The position numbers were made by a program, and so were the translations under genes. Of a stretch of DNA of 64,000 nucleotides, positions 43,484 through 51,857 are shown in pieces (the stretch's first letter is position 1; each line of letters starts with the position of its first letter). The DNA is from an uncultured Chitinophaga sp. (GTDB lineage Bacteria; Bacteroidota; Bacteroidia; Chitinophagales; Chitinophagaceae), in the NCBI RefSeq assembly GCF_946479755.1, contig NZ_CAMLHC010000003.1, forward strand, positions 248,001-312,000, read 5' to 3'. Under the pieces are notes generated by a model. It was not told the DNA's origin. It worked only from the letters and a program-made list of their open reading frames with translations, and made no database searches.

Positions 43484-43927
43484 TCAGGTAACGGTTAAGG
43501 TGTTACCGCTCACGGTAATGGTATAAGCTGTCAGCGGCGCCGTAGCCGGACCGGTATTAACGGCACCACTGGTCGAATACCGGCTGCCATGGCCGCAGGG
43601 TGCGTTACATTCAATCAGCTTCGTCGTATTGTTAAACGTAGCGACGGTACACCCCTGGTGGGTGCAGGTGCTGGATAACGCCGCGAAATCCCCTGCCGTC
43701 TTGCCCGTACCGGTACGGATAAGGATAATCCCGTTGGCGATTTTAAAGTCGCCGGGGTTGGGCAAGTCCGTGCTCAGGTTGAGCGACAGCTTCGCATTCG
43801 GGCCTCCCGGCGCAGGATCTGGTGAGGAGCCATAACCACCCCCGCCCTTGCTGCAGGCGGCCAGTCCGCCTACACAGGCCAGTGCCAGCGTCATCCCGAT
43901 GTTGGATACAAAATCCCTTCTTTCCAT
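43484..43927 (-). CDS. Rieske-type [2Fe-2S] lipoprotein with altered second cluster motif
   Basis: 147 residues from the ATG at 43927. The frame continues upstream but MERRDFVSNIG...GGLAAC is a Tat-like (RRDF) lipoprotein signal and the natural start. The first Rieske box is normal, CTHQGC (Cys88, His90, Cys93). The second, normally CPCHGS (C-x2-H), reads C-N-A-P-C-G-H-G-S (Cys107, Cys111, His113), so Cys and His are spaced differently. It may still bind a cluster with Cys111 or Cys107, or may have lost it. Probably a periplasmic or outer-leaflet electron-transfer or structural protein; no partner oxidase gene is beside it. Confidence 0.8.
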   Translation of the reverse strand: MERRDFVSNIGMTLALACVGGLAACSKGGGGYGSSPDPAPGGPNAKLSLNLSTDLPNPGDFKIANGIILIRTGTGKTAGDFAALSSTCTHQGCTVATFNNTTKLIECNAPCGHGSRYSTSGAVNTGPATAPLTAYTITVSGNTLTVT

Positions 43928-44008
43928 AAAAAGCGTTTTGTGAATAAAGTGACAGATACTCCTGTTACGGTAAAGAAGGGGGAAGGGTTGCTTACATAGA
44001 GAAGATGA

Positions 44009-44033
44009 CAAAAAAAGCCGCTGCATAGCGGCT
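44009..44033 (-). terminator. Terminator of the CBS/BtuF-like operon
   Basis: AGCCGCT-ATGC-AGCGGCT on the minus strand, seven perfect pairs, followed directly by T7; about 70 bases after the stop at 44105. Confidence 0.8.
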
Positions 44034-44104
44034 CGTCCAAAAAAAACCGCTATACCCCGGGCGGGCATAGCACTAAGAAACGGAGAATCACGTAACCGGG
44101 TGCA

Positions 44105-44890
44105 TCAGCCCCGGAGGATACCAGCCAGCAGCGTTTCAAGATACGCGGGAGATTCCAGCAACCGGCTGCCATACCACGAAAACAATTCGCCGTCTACCAG
44201 CAGCACGTGGGCTTCCGGAAGAATCGCCTGTATCTCATGAATATGTTTTTCTTTAAAGGGATAAGGCTCGGAGGATAACAGCACCAGCCTGCAACCGCTG
44301 GCTGCCAGCTGTTCTTCGTCAATAGCCGGATAACGCGGTATGTCTGCAAACACATTCTGTAAACCGCAACGCTGCAGCACCTGGTGAATAAACGTATCGC
44401 CGCCGGCCGCCATCCACGGGTCGCGCCAGATAAAATAGGCGGTGGGAACAGGGGCGGGGAGTGGTTGCAACGCCGCAAAACGTTGCCGGATCGTATCTGC
44501 CAGTTGCGCTGCCTCCGCGGTTTTCCGCGTAATGGCGCCAACGCCGGTGATCATCTCACAGGCGTCTTCCAGCGTCTGAATATTACTCACCCACACGGGA
44601 TAATGTTCCATCAGCGCTTTCACATCTTCTGCAGTATTTTCTTCTTTATTGGCGATGATCAGATCGGGCGCCAGCTCCCGGATCACGTCCATGCGTACGT
44701 TCTTGGTACCGCCAACACGCGTTTTGCTGCGGAACCATGATTCCGGATGTATACAGAATTTGGTGATACCCACCACTTCCTCGTGAAGGCCGAGGGTATA
44801 TAAGAGTTCAGTCTGCGAAGGCACCAGCGAAACGATCCGCTTGGGTGCCTCCGGCAGATGAATGGTACGGTGCAGTTGGTCCCGGAACAT
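44105..44890 (-). CDS. BtuF-like helical-backbone metal receptor without signal peptide
   Basis: 261 residues of the periplasmic-binding fold used for cobalamin and siderophores: PKRIVSLVPSQTELLYTLGL, VVGITKFC, KVGGTKNV-type RVGGTKNVRMDVIRELAPDLIIANKEENT and a C-terminal SPAYLETLLAGI. Unlike true BtuF it starts at once with MFRDQLHRTIHL and has neither a signal peptide nor a lipobox, so it is predicted cytosolic. No ABC permease or ATPase is adjacent. It begins 4 bases after the cystathionine beta-synthase gene, so both are one operon. Its role is unknown; a cytosolic cobalamin or haem-related binding function is a guess. Confidence 0.8.
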   Translation of the reverse strand: MFRDQLHRTIHLPEAPKRIVSLVPSQTELLYTLGLHEEVVGITKFCIHPESWFRSKTRVGGTKNVRMDVIRELAPDLIIANKEENTAEDVKALMEHYPVWVSNIQTLEDACEMITGVGAITRKTAEAAQLADTIRQRFAALQPLPAPVPTAYFIWRDPWMAAGGDTFIHQVLQRCGLQNVFADIPRYPAIDEEQLAASGCRLVLLSSEPYPFKEKHIHEIQAILPEAHVLLVDGELFSWYGSRLLESPAYLETLLAGILRG

Positions 44891-44894
44891 AATA

Positions 44895-46253
44895 CTAGCG
44901 GCCTAATGCCTGAATAATGTCGTATTTGGTTACAATATGATGATCGCCGCTTTCGTCTTTCGTCATAACAGCGCCGTTTTCACGGTTGATGTAGACTGAC
45001 AGCTTTTCTATCGGCGTTTCCTGGCTCACCATCGGGAAAGGGGCGTGCATGACTTCCTGTACGGTGGCGTCTTTCAGGTGCGGGTTGTCAATCAGTTTGT
45101 TGAACAGGCCACTTTCTGAAACAGCCCCGATGATGTCGTTGCCTTTGGTGACCGGGATATGTTCGATGTCGAATTTGCGCATTTTGCCAATGGCCTCGCT
45201 TACTTTCTCATCGGCGTCAATGGTGACCAGCGGCATGTTGCGGCGGGCGCCCACGATGTCTTTAACGGTTTTTACGTCGAGGAAACCGCGTTCCATCATC
45301 CATTGGTCGTTATACACCTTACCTACATAACGGCTGCCATGGTCGTGGAAAATCACCACCACCACGTCGTCCGGTTTGAGGCTGTCTTTGAGCTGCATCA
45401 GTCCTGCTACGGCCGATCCGGCGGAATAACCCACGAAAATACCTTCTTCCTTGGTGATGCGGCGGGCCATCACGGCGCCGTCTTTGTCGGTCACCTTGGT
45501 GAAGGCATCGATCACGCCCATATCATAGTTCTGCGGCACAAAGTCTTCGCCGATCCCTTCGGTGATATAAGGATATACTTCACTCATATCAATTTCTCCG
45601 GTCTCGAAATATTTTTTGAGCAGGGAGCCGTAGCTGTCGATGGCCCATACTTTGATGTTGGGATTTTTCTCCTTCAGGAATTTGCCGGTACCGGTAACGG
45701 TGCCGCCGGTGCCGGTGGCCACGATCAGGTGGGTCACCTTGCCGTCTGTCTGCTCCCATATTTCAGGGCCGGTTTGTTCGTAGTGGGCGTCGCGGTTGGC
45801 GAGGTTGTCATATTGATTGACGTAAAACGAGTTCGGTATTTCGGTGGCCAGCCTTTTGGATACAGAGTAGTAGGAGCGCGGATCTTCCGGTTCCACGTTG
45901 GTCGGGCATACGATCACTTCTGCGCCTACCGCTTTGAGGATGTCTACTTTTTCCTTGGACTGTTTATCGGTAGTGGTAAAAATACATTTGTAGCCTTTGA
46001 TAACGGCTGCGAGGGCAAGTCCCATACCGGTATTGCCGGAGGTACCTTCAATGATGGTGCCGCCGGGTTTGAGCAGGCCTTTCTGTTCTGCCACTTCCAC
46101 CATTTTGATGGCCATGCGGTCTTTAATGGAGTTGCCGGGATTGAAAAATTCCACTTTGGCGAACACGGGACAAGGGAGGGAAGCGGTTACACGGTTTAGT
46201 TTTACCAGCGGGGTATGTCCTATCGTTTCGAGAATGTTTGCTGCGTATTTCAT
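44895..46253 (-). CDS. Cystathionine beta-synthase-like PLP enzyme with CBS pair
   Basis: 452 residues. Fold-type II PLP domain with HTPLVKLNRV, the lysine in FFNPGNSIKDRMA (Lys44), the phosphate loop EGTSGNTGMGLAL and GTGGTVTGTGKFLKE. Residues ~335-452 hold two CBS domains (MPLVTIDADEKVSEAIGKM, PFPMVSQETPIEKLSVYI) as in eukaryotic CBS. The reaction joins serine (or O-acetylserine) with homocysteine or sulfide, so it belongs to cysteine and transsulfuration metabolism. First gene of an operon with the BtuF-like gene; no clear -7 element was found. Confidence 0.9.
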   Translation of the reverse strand: MKYAANILETIGHTPLVKLNRVTASLPCPVFAKVEFFNPGNSIKDRMAIKMVEVAEQKGLLKPGGTIIEGTSGNTGMGLALAAVIKGYKCIFTTTDKQSKEKVDILKAVGAEVIVCPTNVEPEDPRSYYSVSKRLATEIPNSFYVNQYDNLANRDAHYEQTGPEIWEQTDGKVTHLIVATGTGGTVTGTGKFLKEKNPNIKVWAIDSYGSLLKKYFETGEIDMSEVYPYITEGIGEDFVPQNYDMGVIDAFTKVTDKDGAVMARRITKEEGIFVGYSAGSAVAGLMQLKDSLKPDDVVVVIFHDHGSRYVGKVYNDQWMMERGFLDVKTVKDIVGARRNMPLVTIDADEKVSEAIGKMRKFDIEHIPVTKGNDIIGAVSESGLFNKLIDNPHLKDATVQEVMHAPFPMVSQETPIEKLSVYINRENGAVMTKDESGDHHIVTKYDIIQALGR

Positions 46254-46281
46254 AAAAAGAATGAGGTTGTGTACAGTTGTA

Positions 46282-46538
46282 AATTACGAATTAAGCCCAA
46301 ACAAACAGGTTACCGCCGTTAATTTGCCGTAACCGGGGTTAACCGGCGACGGTCGGAACGCCCGGATTTCTTTTTGTTTTCCTGATAATGATTTAAGTAG
46401 ATGAATTTTATTTAATAATATCCTTAAAATGATGAAAAATGTCCAAGATTTATAAAATGTTAAAATCCGGTGCTTTTCTGTCATCCTGCTGCCGTAAACT
46501 GCCCTCCTCCGTAATTCGTAATTCGTAAATCGTAATTC
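46282..46538. repeat. Spacer with 7-base iterations and partial inverted repeat
   Basis: Four 7-base units GTAATTC GTAATTC GTAAATC GTAATTC lie at 46511-46538. AATTACGAATTA (46282-46293) is the exact complement of 12 bases in them. The units match those of repeat C at 43.4 kb. The gap between cbs and bioD (305 bases) also has GGTTAC...GTAACC (46308-46334) and holds no gene. Confidence 0.55.
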
Positions 46539-46544
46539 CTCTGC

Positions 46545-46552
46545 TATATTTG
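46545..46552 (+). promoter_or_regulatory. -7 element of bioD, near-leaderless
   Basis: TATATTTG fits TAnnTTTG exactly; only six bases (CCGTAG) separate it from the bioD ATG at 46559, the same layout as rnhA. Confidence 0.55.
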
Positions 46553-46558
46553 CCGTAG

Positions 46559-47200
46559 ATGAATCGAATATTTATAACCGGTATTGGTACCGGTGTAGGG
46601 AAAACCATCGTATCCGCCTGTGTGACCACGGCCCTGGGGGCTGACTACTGGAAGCCCGTACAGTCAGGGTCTGAAGAGGGTACCGACACGCAGACTGTCA
46701 GGGCCCTGGTGCCGGAAGGTATTACTGTCTGCCATCCGGAAGCTTATGTTTTGAAGGAGCCGGCCTCGCCTCATCTGGCCGCCCGCATGGAACAGGTTAC
46801 CATCAACACCGCTGAGATTGTACGGCAGGCCGCAGGGCTGCAGCCGACCCACCGGCCACTGGTGATAGAGGGCGCCGGCGGACTGCTGGTACCGTTGACA
46901 GATGATATCCTCACGTTGGACCTGGTCCGCGATCTGGGCGCCGGGGTGATCATCGCGGCGCAGAACTATCTCGGCAGCATCAACCACAGCCTGCTCACTG
47001 CCCGCGTGCTGCAACATGCAGGCGTTCCCGTTATAGGCTGGATCTTCGGGGGCGATTACCACACCAATGAAGACGATGTGGTGCGACTGAGCGGCTATCC
47101 CCGCATTGGCCGTATCCCGCAGGCGGCAGAAGTCAATATGGCATTTGTGCAGCAACAGGCACAACTTTTGTCAGCTCCCCTAAAGGCGTTACTGGCATGA
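46559..47200 (+). CDS. bioD: Dethiobiotin synthase
   Basis: 213 residues. P-loop FITGIGTGVGKTIVSA at the N-terminus, YWKPVQSG, PASPHLAARME and the VIEGAGGLLVPL motif define BioD, which closes the ureido ring of dethiobiotin from diaminopelargonate using ATP and CO2. No other biotin gene is beside it. It overlaps the next gene by 4 bases (ATGA), so bioD heads an operon with folate, lipid A and RNase R genes. Confidence 0.93.
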   Translation: MNRIFITGIGTGVGKTIVSACVTTALGADYWKPVQSGSEEGTDTQTVRALVPEGITVCHPEAYVLKEPASPHLAARMEQVTINTAEIVRQAAGLQPTHRPLVIEGAGGLLVPLTDDILTLDLVRDLGAGVIIAAQNYLGSINHSLLTARVLQHAGVPVIGWIFGGDYHTNEDDVVRLSGYPRIGRIPQAAEVNMAFVQQQAQLLSAPLKALLA

Positions 47201-47784
47201 TCACCAAAAAGGATATACGAAAACACTTCCTCGAACAGCGCCTGAACCTCCCGGACGCTACGGCGGCAGACCTGAATGAACGGCTGCTGGCCAACGCCCG
47301 CCAGCTCGATTTTCAGGGAGTGCGCTATCTGCATCTTTTCCTTCCCATCTCGGAAAAAAAAGAAGTCGATACCTGGCCATTGGCCCGATGGCTGCGGCTA
47401 CAACATCCGGACATCCAACTGGTGCTGTCAAAGGCCGACATGAAATCCGGCGATATGTACCATTATGCCTGGCATGCCCATACGGTACTGGTGAAGAACC
47501 GTTTCGGCATCCCGGAGCCGGAGAACGGTGAGCCCGTGCAGCCGGAGACCATTGACCTGGTACTGGTGCCGTTGCTGGCTTTCGACCGGCAGGGCCAGCG
47601 GGTAGGCTATGGTAAAGGGATGTACGACCGCTTCCTGCAGCAATGCCGCCCGGACGTGCGTACGGTAGGGCTATCCCTGTTTGGCCCCATCGACGGTATC
47701 AGCGACGCGGACAGCTGGGACGTGCCCCTGCAGACAGTGGTAACGCCCGACCTTATTTATCAGTTTAATTTTAAACAACCCTGA
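47197..47784 (+). CDS. 5-formyltetrahydrofolate cyclo-ligase
   Basis: 195 residues. Family features: KKDIRKHFLEQRLNL at the N-terminus, LHLFLPISEKKEVDTWPL, and the ATP-binding GYGKGMYDRFL motif near residue 145 with LVLVPLLAFD before it. It converts 5-formyl-THF to 5,10-methenyl-THF using ATP. Start ATG overlaps the bioD stop (ATGA), implying translational coupling; lpxK follows after two bases. Confidence 0.92.
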   Translation: MITKKDIRKHFLEQRLNLPDATAADLNERLLANARQLDFQGVRYLHLFLPISEKKEVDTWPLARWLRLQHPDIQLVLSKADMKSGDMYHYAWHAHTVLVKNRFGIPEPENGEPVQPETIDLVLVPLLAFDRQGQRVGYGKGMYDRFLQQCRPDVRTVGLSLFGPIDGISDADSWDVPLQTVVTPDLIYQFNFKQP

Positions 47785-47786
47785 CA

Positions 47787-48866
47787 GTGCTGAAACTACT
47801 GAGTTACCTGAAAATACTGTTATATCCCTTCTCCCTGCTCTATGGCCTCGTGATGTGGGTCCGCAACCGCTTCTACGATAAAGGCGTGCTCACCGCCGTG
47901 GAGTTCGATCTGCCGGTGATTGCCTGCGGCAACCTGTCGGTAGGGGGGACGGGCAAAACACCACACGTAGAGTACCTGATCCGCCTGCTGAAAGACCAGT
48001 TCCGGACAGCCACGCTGAGCCGGGGCTACAACCGCCGTACCAGCGGCTACCTGCTGGCGGACGAACATAGCACCGCCGCCGACATCGGCGATGAACCCAT
48101 GCAGTTCCACACGAAATACCCGGATATTAAAGTCTGCGTAGGCGAAGAGCGGATGCTGGCCATCCCGCAGCTGCTGGGCGAAGAGCCGGACACGCAGGTG
48201 ATCCTGCTGGACGATGCTTTCCAGCACCGGTCTGTGAAACCCGGCATGAACATCCTGATCACCGAATATAACCGGCTGTTCACCCGCGATCATGTGGTGC
48301 CCTTCGGCCGCCTCCGGGAGGGCAGAAGCGGCTATCAGCGCGCCAACTGCATCATCGTGTCCAAGTGTCCGCCGGACATGAGCCTGGCCGAAAAGGCCGC
48401 GCTGGAAAAAGAAATCAACCCGCTGCCCGGCCAGCGATTGTTTTTTACTACCTTGCAATACGGCGCATTATTTGATATGACAACCCGTCAGCCCGTGAAT
48501 GTTCCTGCATCGGCGTCGGTATTGCTTGCCTGTGGCATCGCCCGCCCGGAACCTTTGCTGGAGAAACTGCAGCAGCAGTTTCAGCAGGTGTACCTGCTGG
48601 CGTTTCCTGATCATTACTATTATTCGGAAAAAGATATTGCAAAAATCAAAAAGGAAAGAGATGACCTGCCAGGAACCCAAAAGATGGTCATCACCACGGA
48701 GAAAGACGCCGTAAGGCTGCATCTCCTGCAAAAAGACCTGGCAGAACAAAACCTGCAAATAGCTGTTATGCCAGTGGAAATTTCGTTCCTCTTCGGAGAA
48801 GCGGAATCATTTAATAACTTTATTTTTGACTACGTGGCCCGGCAATTGCCCGCCTTTGGTCAATAA
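47787..48866 (+). CDS. lpxK: Tetraacyldisaccharide 4'-kinase
   Basis: 359 residues starting with GTG at 47787, two bases after the previous stop. N-terminal membrane-binding helix (LLYPFSLLYGLVMWVRNRFYD), then the P-loop GNLSVGGTGKTPHVEYLIRL, LLDDAFQHRSVKPGMNIL and PFGRLREG, all typical of LpxK. It phosphorylates the 4' position of lipid A disaccharide on the inner membrane. Third gene in the bioD operon. Confidence 0.93.
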   Translation: MLKLLSYLKILLYPFSLLYGLVMWVRNRFYDKGVLTAVEFDLPVIACGNLSVGGTGKTPHVEYLIRLLKDQFRTATLSRGYNRRTSGYLLADEHSTAADIGDEPMQFHTKYPDIKVCVGEERMLAIPQLLGEEPDTQVILLDDAFQHRSVKPGMNILITEYNRLFTRDHVVPFGRLREGRSGYQRANCIIVSKCPPDMSLAEKAALEKEINPLPGQRLFFTTLQYGALFDMTTRQPVNVPASASVLLACGIARPEPLLEKLQQQFQQVYLLAFPDHYYYSEKDIAKIKKERDDLPGTQKMVITTEKDAVRLHLLQKDLAEQNLQIAVMPVEISFLFGEAESFNNFIFDYVARQLPAFGQ

Positions 48867-48877
48867 GACAACCAAAC

Positions 48878-51832
48878 ATGAGTAAGAAAAAGAAAGATAA
48901 GAAACACCCCGGCCAGAAGAAAACCTTCAAAGGTGTCGTGGAATTGACAAGGTCAGGAATGGCCTTCGTGATCGTACCGGGCCTCGCCAGAGACATCATG
49001 GTAAAACAGAAAAACCTGCATACCGCCCTTGATAAGGATGAAGTCCTGGTAGACGTGATCAAACATGCCAGGGGCGATGGCCGCCAGGAAGGCATCATCA
49101 CGGATATCCTTAAACGAAACAAAACCGAATTTACCGGCACCCTGCAGGTGAGCAAAAGCTTCGGCTTCCTGATCACCGAAAAAGGGATGTTCATGCCGGA
49201 CATTTATATCCCCGCCAATTCCCTGAACGGCGGTAAATCCGGCGACAAAGCCGTGGTGAAAGTGGTCGCCTGGGGCGAGAAAACCCGCAAACCGGTGGGC
49301 GAAGTCATCGAAATACTCGATGCCAGCGATACCAACGACCTGGCCATGAAGGAAATCCTCATCGAAGCCGGCTTCCCGCTGAGCTTCCCCGCTGAGGTGA
49401 TGACCGAACTGGCCGCGCTGAAAGAGGAAATAACGGAAACGGAAGTACGGAAACGGAAGGACTGCCGCAATATCCTCACCTTCACCATTGACCCCATCGA
49501 CGCGAAAGACTTTGACGACGCCATCTCTATCCGGACGCTGAAAAACGGCCTCTATGAGATCGGCGTACACATCGCCGATGTGAGCCACTACGTAGTGCCG
49601 GGCACCGAGCTGGACAAAGAAGCCGACAGGCGCGCTACCTCCGTGTACCTGCCCGACCGCGTGCTGCCTATGCTCCCGGAGAAAATCTCCAACGAACTGT
49701 GTTCCCTGCGCCCGCATGAAGATAAACTGACCTTCTCCGCCATCTTCCAGATGAACGAAAAAGGAGAGGTGAAACACCACTGGATCGGACGGACCGTCAT
49801 CCACTCCGACCACCGCTTCACCTACGAGGACGCCCAGGAAGTGATAGAGACCAAAGAAGGCCCCTATCACCAGGAAATCCTCCTGCTCAATAAAATTGCC
49901 CAGACACTGCGCCAGGAAAGGTTTGCGCATGGCGCCATCAACTTCTCCTCACAGGAGGTCCGCTTCAAGCTGGATGAAAAAGGCAAGCCTATCGGCATTG
50001 TCATCAAGGAAAGCAAGGAAGCGCACCAGCTGATTGAAGAATTTATGCTGCTGGCCAACAGGACCGTGGCGACTTATGTGTCCAAGATAAAAGTCAACAA
50101 ACAGCCCGTGCCTTTCCCTTACAGGGTGCACGATACGCCGGACCCTGATAAGCTGAAAGTATTCGCGGCCTTCGCGGGTAAGTTCGGCTATAAGTTCGAT
50201 GTCAGCAACCCGGAAAGCATCGCCCGCTCGTTCAACAGGATGTTGCAGCTGGTACAGGGCAAGCCCGAACAGCATGTGCTGGAAACACTGGGCATCCGTA
50301 CCATGGCCAAAGCTATCTATACCGTAGACAACGTAGGTCACTATGGCCTTGGCTTTGAAGACTATTGCCACTTTACCTCCCCGATACGCCGTTATCCCGA
50401 CGTGCTCGTACACCGGGTAGTGGCCGAGTGCCTCGCTGGTGACATCCATCCGGACAAACAGATGGAGAAGAAGTGCAAGCACGATTCCGAAATGGAACGT
50501 AAGGCCATGGAGGCGGAAAGAGCGGCCAACAAATACAAGCAGGTAGAATACATGCAGCAGTATATCGGTCATACTTTCGATGGTGTGATCAGCGGCGTGG
50601 CGCATTTCGGTTTCTGGGTGGAAACCGTGGATACCAAGTGCGAAGGGCTGGTAAGCATCCATAACCTCAACCGGAAGGAAGAGTTTGTGTTCAACGAAGC
50701 AGAATATGCATTGGTTGGACAGGCCAGCGGCCGCCGTTTCCGCATCGGTGAGAAAGTAAGCATCCGTGTGGTAGCTGCTAACCTCGCCAAACGACAGCTG
50801 GATTATGAGCTGGACAGCGAACTGGCTACCGATGCGGGCCGCGAATTCAGGCCCGGCCAGCGCGACGAGCGCAGGGAAGGCCGCCGCGACCGCAAGAAGA
50901 AAAAACAAAAACACGGTCAGCAGCCATGGCAGCCACGGGAAAAACAACCGTTTAAGCCACAGCCTGCCGCAGCGGCTGCTCCGGCCGTTTCACTGGAAAT
51001 ACCACCGGAACCGGTGGTTGACCAGGTGATTCCGGAAACACATGTGGTCGATGTCGCCCCATCGCCGTCACCTTCCGTAACTTCCGGTTCACCGGCTACA
51101 ACGGAAGCGCCTGCGAAGAAAAAGAAAACAGCGAAAAAAGAGACAGCCGAAAAAGCCGCCCCGGCGGCTGCAACACCGGCGCCGGCACCAGTGGCCGACG
51201 CTCCGGAAACAGCTCCTGCGTCTCCCGAAAAAATAAAAACAGGCAAGGGTAAAAAAGCGGTGGAAGCGCCTGTGCAGCCGGTAGCAGCACAACCTGCCCC
51301 CGCAGCTGAAAAAGCCGGAAAGAAAACAACTGCTGCAAAAACAGTTGCCGCCAGCCCTTCAGCTACAGCAGCCGCTAAAAAGCCTGCTGCCAAAGCCGCA
51401 CCGGCTGAAAAGAAAAAAGCGGCCAAATCAGTGGCGCCGAAAGCCGCCGCTAAGAAAGCGGTGAAAAAAGAAGCGGTAAAAACTACGCCGGCAGCTAAAA
51501 AAGCTACGGCTAAACCCGCTGCTAAAAAGGCTGCAGTGTCTAAAGCACCAGCCGCCAAAAAAGCTGTTGCGCCTAAAGCTGCTGCTAAAAAGGCTGCCGT
51601 GCCCGCGAAAAAAGCGGCCGCTAAAAAGGCCACCGCGGTTCCTGCGAAGAAAGCTGCGGTGAAAGCGCCTGCTAAAAAAGCAGCGACCAAAGCGCCGGCT
51701 AAAAAAGCCGCCGTAGCCAAGGCCCCTGCAAAGAAGGCCGCTGCCACCGCCAAAGCGCCGGCAAAGAAAGCTGCTGCTAAAAAGGCAACGCCGAAAAAAG
51801 CCGCTGCCGCTAAAAAGAAAACAAAGAAGTAA
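48878..51832 (+). CDS. rnr: Ribonuclease R with ~330-residue Lys/Ala/Pro C-terminal tail
   Basis: 984 residues; typical RNase R is 700-820. Order: basic N-terminus, cold-shock-like OB folds (about 20-170), RNB exonuclease domain (about 195-520) with the catalytic FTIDPIDAKDFDDAIS and HYGLGFEDYCHFTSPIRRYPD (shortened here to its meaning), and an S1 domain (about 565-650). From residue ~652 a basic linker RRDRKKKKQK leads into an Ala/Pro/Val region, and from ~747 to the end there are many PAKKAA/KAPAKKAA units like the tail of histone H1. The enzyme degrades structured RNA 3' to 5'; the tail probably binds RNA or DNA. Follows lpxK by 11 bases. Confidence 0.93.
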   Translation: MSKKKKDKKHPGQKKTFKGVVELTRSGMAFVIVPGLARDIMVKQKNLHTALDKDEVLVDVIKHARGDGRQEGIITDILKRNKTEFTGTLQVSKSFGFLITEKGMFMPDIYIPANSLNGGKSGDKAVVKVVAWGEKTRKPVGEVIEILDASDTNDLAMKEILIEAGFPLSFPAEVMTELAALKEEITETEVRKRKDCRNILTFTIDPIDAKDFDDAISIRTLKNGLYEIGVHIADVSHYVVPGTELDKEADRRATSVYLPDRVLPMLPEKISNELCSLRPHEDKLTFSAIFQMNEKGEVKHHWIGRTVIHSDHRFTYEDAQEVIETKEGPYHQEILLLNKIAQTLRQERFAHGAINFSSQEVRFKLDEKGKPIGIVIKESKEAHQLIEEFMLLANRTVATYVSKIKVNKQPVPFPYRVHDTPDPDKLKVFAAFAGKFGYKFDVSNPESIARSFNRMLQLVQGKPEQHVLETLGIRTMAKAIYTVDNVGHYGLGFEDYCHFTSPIRRYPDVLVHRVVAECLAGDIHPDKQMEKKCKHDSEMERKAMEAERAANKYKQVEYMQQYIGHTFDGVISGVAHFGFWVETVDTKCEGLVSIHNLNRKEEFVFNEAEYALVGQASGRRFRIGEKVSIRVVAANLAKRQLDYELDSELATDAGREFRPGQRDERREGRRDRKKKKQKHGQQPWQPREKQPFKPQPAAAAAPAVSLEIPPEPVVDQVIPETHVVDVAPSPSPSVTSGSPATTEAPAKKKKTAKKETAEKAAPAAATPAPAPVADAPETAPASPEKIKTGKGKKAVEAPVQPVAAQPAPAAEKAGKKTTAAKTVAASPSATAAAKKPAAKAAPAEKKKAAKSVAPKAAAKKAVKKEAVKTTPAAKKATAKPAAKKAAVSKAPAAKKAVAPKAAAKKAAVPAKKAAAKKATAVPAKKAAVKAPAKKAATKAPAKKAAVAKAPAKKAAATAKAPAKKAAAKKATPKKAAAAKKKTKK

Positions 51833-51857
51833 ATAATAAAATCACGGTCTATTTGAC

